Source: an uncultured Lachnospiraceae bacterium | Lineage (GTDB): Bacteria > Bacillota > Clostridia > Lachnospirales > Lachnospiraceae | DNA length: 18,974 nt | Direction: 5' to 3' | Assembly: GCA_910588405.1 (NCBI GenBank) | Contig: CAJUPT010000060.1 | Location: forward strand, 1 to 18,974 | Shown here: positions 14,924 to 18,974 of the stretch, in pieces | Position numbering within the stretch: the first letter of the stretch is position 1 | Layout of the letters: each line of letters begins with the position of its first letter | Program-made: the position numbers and the translations under genes | Notes under the pieces: generated by a model | What the model was told of the DNA's origin: nothing | The model's input: the letters and a program-made list of their open reading frames with translations, nothing else | Databases searched by the model: none

Positions 14924-14932
14924 TGATATAAT
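14924..14932 (+). promoter_or_regulatory. Extended -10 promoter of the small HTH gene
   Basis: TGATATAAT (14924-14932) is an extended -10 motif with a weak -35 region (TTGATA at 14912 is too close). Transcription would start near 14939, giving a leader of about 140 bases before the ATG at 15080. Confidence 0.55.
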
Positions 14933-14938
14933 TCGCAA

Positions 14939-15079
14939 ATATTAGTGTCATATTTGAATATCCTCCTGCATAGAATGGTATATATAGAGCAATGCCCTTT
15001 CTTTTTCATTTGGACATGTCTGCCGAAACGGACATTCGTTTCGGCTCTTGGAATCATTTCTATACAGGAGGAATTTTTT
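14939..15079 (+). promoter_or_regulatory. Leader RNA with anti-Shine-Dalgarno pairing and internal hairpin
   Basis: TCCTCCTGCATAGAA (14961-14975) is complementary over 14 of 15 positions to TTCTATACAGGAGGA (15058-15072), which contains the AGGAGG ribosome binding site (15066-15071) of the next gene. Between them sits a perfect 9-bp hairpin, GCCGAAACG (15022-15030) with CGTTTCGGC (15037-15045), loop GACATT. In the closed form the ribosome site would be buried, so this looks like a translational switch. Ligand, temperature or protein control cannot be told apart. Confidence 0.55.
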
Positions 15080-15595
15080 ATGCGGTCTGATTACGCGATT
15101 TGTTTTGGCGATACTCTCACGCTTTCCGACACATTATATCGGTATACGCTCAGGATTCTGAAATATTACCGGTCCTATAGCTGGCAGTTAAAAGTATTCA
15201 CATGCCGGGCGTCGGGATTCGGGGAAGATTTGGGGAAAAGTTCCCCGGAACTGGCTGCCGGATCGGTCTGTTGCGAAACCGGCTCTTATTTGGACCATGA
15301 ACAGCAAAAGCTGTGGAATCAAATCTCATTCTTATCTGAACATCTTTCCGGCATTGACCGTCTGGCCGATCTGATTCGAAATTATCACCCTTATGGAGAA
15401 CAGTATTACTGGATTTTATATTACACCTACCTTTCGCCGAAAAAGCCTGAGTGTACGGACGAGATTCTGGAGCTTTTGGCCGATCAGGGCTTTGTCGTTC
15501 CCCGCCGTACCTATTACCGCAAACGCAAAGAGGCGGTGGAAACGCTGGCCGTGCTGGTAGGGCAGAAGAAGGAAATGTGGGCGATGGAACAGTAA
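15080..15595 (+). CDS. Small helix-turn-helix protein (ArpU / sigma region 4-like)
   Basis: A 171-residue protein from ATG 15080 (AGGAGG with 8-base spacing). The frame is open upstream to 14945, but that stretch lies in the leader. The C-terminal part (about 105-160), YYWILYYTYLSPKKPECTDE then ILELLADQGFVVPRRTYYRKRKEAVETLAVLV, resembles the HTH of ArpU-type phage late regulators and sigma-70 region 4: a helix, a turn, and a basic recognition helix (RRTYYRKRKEAVE). Residues 1-100 are less conserved in character, with a hydrophobic helical start and a Cys pair (64-65). The likely role is DNA binding and transcription control. No phage structural or integrase genes are nearby, so it is either a domesticated regulator or a chromosomal relative. 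Its leader suggests regulated translation. Confidence 0.75.
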   Translation: MRSDYAICFGDTLTLSDTLYRYTLRILKYYRSYSWQLKVFTCRASGFGEDLGKSSPELAAGSVCCETGSYLDHEQQKLWNQISFLSEHLSGIDRLADLIRNYHPYGEQYYWILYYTYLSPKKPECTDEILELLADQGFVVPRRTYYRKRKEAVETLAVLVGQKKEMWAMEQ

Positions 15596-15622
15596 GTTTA
15601 TGTCTGCCTCAGTGTTTTAACA

Positions 15623-15658
15623 GTGTTCTGTTTGCCTGATATGAGCCAGACAGAACAC
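15623..15658. terminator. 12-bp hairpin without T-tract after the HTH gene (possible terminator)
   Basis: GTGTTCTGTTTG (15623-15634) pairs with CAGACAGAACAC (15647-15658), one wobble, loop of 12. It lies 27 bases after the stop codon. No T-run follows on the plus strand, so it may be a weak terminator, a 3'-end stabiliser or part of the next gene's leader. Confidence 0.4.
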
Positions 15659-15725
15659 CGGGGCATATTTCGCGGCAATTTCACATATGCTGAACAGAAG
15701 CCTGTTTGAAAAATTTTGGAGGCAT

Positions 15726-17168
15726 ATGGTGAAAGCTCTGGGGGGACGCGCGCGGGGAGACAGGAGAAGGATATCGTTTCTGTGTCTGCTGGCTGCCGCT
15801 TTGCTCTGCCTGCGTCCTGTTTTAAGGCTTTATGCGGAAACAGGGCCGGGGACTGTGGCTGAGATAACAGCGGAGACGGCGGCAGGAACAACTGCAGGGG
15901 CGGAATCTGAAACAGCGTTATGGACAGTGCCAGAAGCAACAGCAGGGACAGCATCTGAGGCGGCGGCAGGGACGGCATCGACATTATCGGAAACAACAGA
16001 TGTTCCGTCAATCGAGCTGTATGCCCAGAGCGCGGTGCTGATGGACGCAGATTCCGGGCGTATTTTATATGGAAAAAATATGGATGAGATTCGTCCCATG
16101 GCCAGCACCACGAAGATTATGACCTGTATTCTGGCGCTGGAGCGGGCGGATGTGGAGGATACCGTGGAGGTGTCGGCTTATGCCGCTTCCATGCCGGATG
16201 TCCAGCTGAATATCCGGCAGGGGGAGCAGTACCGTCTGGGCGATCTCCTTCATTCCCTGATGTTGGAATCCCATAATGACAGCGCGGTGGCGATTGCCGA
16301 ACATGTAGGCGGAAACGTAGAGGACTTCGCAAAGCTGATGAATGAAAAGGCAGCCTCCCTGGGCTGTAAGGACACCTGGTTTATTACGCCGAACGGTCTG
16401 GACGCGGTTCAGGCGGGAGATGAGACAAAAGAAGGCGCAACTGAAAAATCCCACTCTACGACGGCGGCGGATTTGGCCCGGATTATGCGTTACTGCGTGA
16501 TGGAATCGCCGCAGAAAGAAATGTTTTTGCAGATTACCCAGACCCAGGATTATTCTTTTACCGACTTATCCGGAAATCGTTCTTTCTCCTGCCATAATCA
16601 CAATGCGCTGCTGACAATGTTTACCGGCGCTTTGTCCGGAAAGACCGGCTTTACCGGAAAAGCCGGATACTGTTATATCGGCGCCGCAAGCAGAGAGGGA
16701 AAGACGCTTGTGGTCGCCTTACTGGCCAGCGGCTGGCCGCCTCACAAAACCTATAAATGGTCGGACTGTCGGAAATTATTGGACTATGGTTTCGACAATT
16801 ATTCGCTGTATACCCTTGACGATTCCCTGATTGATTACAACCGTTTTGCGTCCATTCCCGTCCGGAATGCCCAGACTGCTCAGATCGGTGATTCCGCTGT
16901 GATTCCGCTGCAGATTATAGAAAGCGAAGGGGTGAATAAAATTTTGCTGAAGGAGACGGAGCGGGTGCAGGTAAATTATCAGATTCCGGATGCTCTGACC
17001 GCCCCTGTCGCCCAGGGAGAAACCGTGGGCAGGATTACTTATACGCTGGACGGGGAAGAGCTTTGCAGCTACAGGCTGATCGCGCCTCAGAATGTGAAAG
17101 CGATCGATTATCCATGGTGGCTGAAACAGGTTTTCAGGAAATTTTGCTTTATCAAAGTAACTTATTAA
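15726..17168 (+). CDS. D-alanyl-D-alanine carboxypeptidase, DacF/PBP5-type (peptidase S11)
   Basis: A 480-residue serine D,D-carboxypeptidase. A signal peptide is seen at 1-36 (basic GRARGDRRR, hydrophobic ISFLCLLAAALLCL). Residues 38-92 are an Ala/Thr/Glu-rich linker of repeated 'TAG/TASE' character. The S11 domain has SxxK (S127-K130, MASTTK), SxN (S182-N184, SHN) and KTG (K306-G308, LSGKTGFTGKAGYC), followed by the C-terminal beta domain (about 365-460). The C-terminus ends in a basic/aromatic segment (WWLKQVFRKFCFIKV) that could be the amphipathic membrane anchor of this family. The start is uncertain: ATG 15726 has GGAGG only 3 bases upstream, GTG 15729 has better spacing, and ATG 15687 lacks a ribosome binding site but would add 13 residues. 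It trims pentapeptides to tetrapeptides outside the membrane. Confidence 0.93.
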   Translation: MVKALGGRARGDRRRISFLCLLAAALLCLRPVLRLYAETGPGTVAEITAETAAGTTAGAESETALWTVPEATAGTASEAAAGTASTLSETTDVPSIELYAQSAVLMDADSGRILYGKNMDEIRPMASTTKIMTCILALERADVEDTVEVSAYAASMPDVQLNIRQGEQYRLGDLLHSLMLESHNDSAVAIAEHVGGNVEDFAKLMNEKAASLGCKDTWFITPNGLDAVQAGDETKEGATEKSHSTTAADLARIMRYCVMESPQKEMFLQITQTQDYSFTDLSGNRSFSCHNHNALLTMFTGALSGKTGFTGKAGYCYIGAASREGKTLVVALLASGWPPHKTYKWSDCRKLLDYGFDNYSLYTLDDSLIDYNRFASIPVRNAQTAQIGDSAVIPLQIIESEGVNKILLKETERVQVNYQIPDALTAPVAQGETVGRITYTLDGEELCSYRLIAPQNVKAIDYPWWLKQVFRKFCFIKVTY

Positions 17169-17187
17169 TGTAATTTTTTCGTTTTTC

Positions 17188-17216
17188 TTGACATTTGCGT
17201 TGTATTATGATACTTT
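17188..17216 (+). promoter_or_regulatory. Promoter upstream of the symporter
   Basis: A perfect -35 TTGACA (17188-17193), 17-base spacer and weak -10 TACTTT (17211-17216) supported by an extended TGA (17208-17210). Transcription would begin near 17223, giving a leader of about 365 bases. Confidence 0.55.
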
Positions 17217-17376
17217 AATTTGGAGAAATCGATAAATTCCGAAAAATTTTAATTACATAATAGAATCTTAATCGTCAGATGATTCGGATGCTTACAACGG
17301 GGTGGGCGGCGTTTTTTGTGTGTCTTCCCATGTGGACAGTGATTCGGGTGAACGAAATTGATAAGTATGCAGATTA

Positions 17377-17410
17377 CAGCAGGTAAGACAAGATGCTTTC
17401 CTGCTGCTTT
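17377..17410 (+). terminator. Hairpin with T-tail inside the symporter leader (possible attenuator)
   Basis: CAGCAGG (17377-17383) pairs with CCTGCTG (17400-17406). After one mismatch AAG pairs with CTT, leaving an 8-base loop, and CTTTTC follows. It lies about 180 bases before the start codon and 155 bases after the predicted transcription start, so it could attenuate transcription into the symporter. Confidence 0.4.
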
Positions 17411-17589
17411 TCATATCATGAATAAGAATCTATGATCACAGGACATACGTTTCGGGTTTATCCATTGCTTGCAATCATGTACTTTCGGGGTTTTGCGGTA
17501 TCTTCTTTTGTGGTCGGAAGAATCTGCTGTAAAAGCGGGTGTTGAGAAATTTTGAGCGTACATACTATCGAAAAAGAGGAGTGAAGAGT

Positions 17590-18974
17590 ATGATTGGCTT
17601 GATTGAAACCATTAACGGAGCGGTTAACAATTTTGTCTGGGGGATTCCCATGCTGGTTCTTCTGGTAGGAACCGGAATTCTGATGACCGCGCTGACCAAG
17701 GTGTTCCAGATTTCCCATTTCGGGTACTGGATGAAGCATACGCTGGGCAGTATTTTTACTGACAAGCATATCACGAAGCACACCGGAGCGGAGGATAAAT
17801 CTATCTCCCAGTTCCAGTCTTTGTGTACGGCGCTGGCGGCTACCATCGGCACCGGAAATATCGTGGGCGTATCCACTGCGCTGATCTCCGGCGGCCCAGG
17901 CGCGATTTTCTGGATGTGGATCGTGGCCTTTTTCGGCATGATGACCAATTATTCCGAGAATGTCCTGGGCATTTATTACAGAAGGAAAAACGATAAAAAC
18001 GAGTGGAGCGGCGGCGCTATGTATTATCTGCGGGACGGCCTGGGCGCAAAGCAGGGCATGAAGCAGGTGGGCGCGGTACTGGCGGTGCTGTTTTCCGTGT
18101 TCTGTCTGCTGGCCTCCTTCGGGATCGGAAACATGAGCCAGATCAATTCCATTGCCGGAAATATGAAGACGGCTTTCGGCGTTCCGTCCATTGCCACCGG
18201 TATTGTCCTGATGGTGATCGCGGCGCTGGTGATTTTAGGCGGAATTAAGAGAATCGCCTCCGTGGCGGAGAAGCTGGTTCCGGTGATGGCGCTGCTGTAT
18301 GTGGTGGGTGCGCTGGTCGTATGTATTTCCAATATCGGGCAGTTCGGCGCTGTATTTACCGCCATTTTCAAAGGTGCTTTTGCCATGAAGGCCGTGGGCG
18401 GCGGCATCGTAGGCTCCGGCGTTAAGCTGGCTATCACCTGGGGTATGAAGCGGGGCGTGTTCTCCAATGAAGCCGGCCTCGGTTCCTCCGTTATGGTACA
18501 TTCCAGCTCCAATGTAAAGGAGCCGGTGCGCCAGGGAATGTGGGGGATTTTTGAGGTGTTTGCGGATACGATTATTGTCTGTACGCTGACTGCGTTCACC
18601 GTTTTATCTACCGGACTGGTTGATCTGGATACCGGCGCGGTATTAAGCAGCTCGGAAGGGTCCGCGCTGGTGGGCGAAGCTTTCGCCACCGTATTTGGTT
18701 CTGCGGGACCGGCGTTTATCGCCGTGGCGATTCTGCTGTTTGCCTTTTCCACGGTTCTCGGATGGAGTCATTACGGAACCAAGGCGTTTGAGTATCTGTT
18801 CGGTTCCGGCGCTACGATTATTTACAGGGTGATCTTTATCGTGTTTATCCTGTTCGGCGCTACGATGAGTCTGGATCTGGCCTGGGATCTGTCTGACACC
18901 TTTAACGGCCTGATGGCTATTCCCAACCTGATCGGCGTCGTGTCTCTGGCGCCGGTTGTGATGAAGATCACGGC
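17590..18974 (+). CDS. Sodium:alanine/glycine symporter, AGCS family (3' end outside window)
   Basis: The frame is open from ATG 17590 to the last base (461 codons, no stop), with AGAGGAG about 8 bases upstream of the start. AGCS hallmarks are clear: an N-terminal helix (WGIPMLVLLVGTGILMTALT), the substrate/ion signature with ATIGTGNIVGVSTA and GGPGAIFWMWIVAFFGM (about residues 83-118), NYSENVLGIYYR, WSGGAMYYL, and the later GVFSNEAGLGSS segment. About ten hydrophobic helices can be counted. Family members are typically 450-500 residues, so only a short C-terminal tail is missing. It imports alanine and/or glycine with sodium across the cytoplasmic membrane. It is preceded by a long leader with a promoter and hairpin and is apparently its own transcription unit. 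Confidence 0.95.
   Translation, partial: MIGLIETINGAVNNFVWGIPMLVLLVGTGILMTALTKVFQISHFGYWMKHTLGSIFTDKHITKHTGAEDKSISQFQSLCTALAATIGTGNIVGVSTALISGGPGAIFWMWIVAFFGMMTNYSENVLGIYYRRKNDKNEWSGGAMYYLRDGLGAKQGMKQVGAVLAVLFSVFCLLASFGIGNMSQINSIAGNMKTAFGVPSIATGIVLMVIAALVILGGIKRIASVAEKLVPVMALLYVVGALVVCISNIGQFGAVFTAIFKGAFAMKAVGGGIVGSGVKLAITWGMKRGVFSNEAGLGSSVMVHSSSNVKEPVRQGMWGIFEVFADTIIVCTLTAFTVLSTGLVDLDTGAVLSSSEGSALVGEAFATVFGSAGPAFIAVAILLFAFSTVLGWSHYGTKAFEYLFGSGATIIYRVIFIVFILFGATMSLDLAWDLSDTFNGLMAIPNLIGVVSLAPVVMKIT

Larger units (their letters stand above)
17169..17589. other. 421-base non-coding region upstream of the symporter gene
   Basis: No credible gene. It holds a promoter (17188-17216), a partial direct repeat around GATTCGG at 17281-17287 and 17341-17347, a T-run (17312-17317) without a strong stem before it, and a hairpin with T-tail (17377-17410). 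The long leader implies possible regulation of the symporter before or at translation. I could not match it to a glycine riboswitch or a T-box. Confidence 0.5.

Noticed and set aside
14809..14938. Terminator expected after citrate synthase.
   Set aside because: No stable stem followed by a T-tract could be found; the region holds only short chance palindromes such as ATGATCAT.
14945..15079. N-terminal extension of the small HTH protein from GTG 14945.
   Set aside because: It begins just a few bases after the predicted transcription start, lacks a ribosome site, and the ATG at 15080 has an ideal AGGAGG.
17299..17311. GGGGTGGGCGGCG resembling the T-box antiterminator motif AGGGTGGNACCGCG.
   Set aside because: The central N-ACC part does not match, and no Stem I elements or convincing terminator/antiterminator pair surround it.
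17223..17589. Glycine riboswitch before the alanine/glycine symporter.
   Set aside because: I did not find the conserved core elements of that class, and no tandem aptamer layout is visible.
18024..18752. Long minus-strand open frame (242 codons).
   Set aside because: It lies wholly inside the symporter, is Pro/Thr/Ala-rich low-quality sequence, and has no family resemblance; it is an antisense shadow.

Overview
The window looks like chromosome from a Gram-positive anaerobe of the class Clostridia, most likely Lachnospiraceae. This rests on strong AGGAGG-type ribosome binding sites, moderate GC content, a clostridial-type citrate synthase, a DUF1540 protein, several spore/cell-wall style peptidoglycan hydrolases and an AGCS alanine/glycine symporter. 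The genus cannot be fixed from the sequence alone.

Region 1 (79-7740) is a tight run of seven same-strand genes, most overlapping by 4-50 bases: a helix-turn-helix/coiled-coil protein, a P-loop GTPase-like protein, two tandem paralogues of an unrecognised family (the second with a C-terminal membrane anchor), an unrecognised 394-residue protein, a protein with a C-terminal RCC1/beta-propeller-like repeat region, and a Ycf46-like AAA+ ATPase. No nuclease, toxin or biosynthetic enzyme is recognisable in it. A GTPase switch, an AAA+ remodeller, a DNA-binding-type adaptor, a repeat scaffold and a tail-anchored paralogue encoded as one coupled unit are the best candidate here for an undescribed system. 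Resemblance to NTP-dependent conflict or signalling systems is an inference. The promoter is not visible and probably lies upstream of base 1.

Region 2 (7741-9300) is a separately controlled gene next to that operon. It has a near-consensus promoter whose spacer is filled by a perfect 18-bp palindrome, a roughly 170-nt leader with a 19-bp direct repeat and possible RNA folding, a 399-residue protein with a membrane hairpin, and a strong terminator.

Region 3 (9371-13159) holds a cysteine-rich twin-DUF1540 protein with its own terminator, a membrane-anchored VanY-like D,D-carboxypeptidase, and a secreted leucine-rich-repeat-like protein whose -10 box lies between two AACATGTT palindromes. A 106-bp inverted-repeat element follows, and then, convergently on the minus strand, a membrane-anchored N-acetylmuramoyl-L-alanine amidase.

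Region 4 (13160-17168) has citrate synthase transcribed divergently from the amidase, then a small helix-turn-helix protein whose Shine-Dalgarno sequence is complementary to an upstream anti-Shine-Dalgarno in its leader, then a DacF-type D-alanyl-D-alanine carboxypeptidase. Region 5 (17169-18974) is a 421-base non-coding leader with a promoter and a hairpin, followed by an AGCS-family sodium:alanine/glycine symporter that runs off the window. Three peptidoglycan-trimming enzymes (VanY, amidase, DacF) within 7.2 kb suggest a cell-wall maintenance neighbourhood, but each appears to be its own transcription unit.
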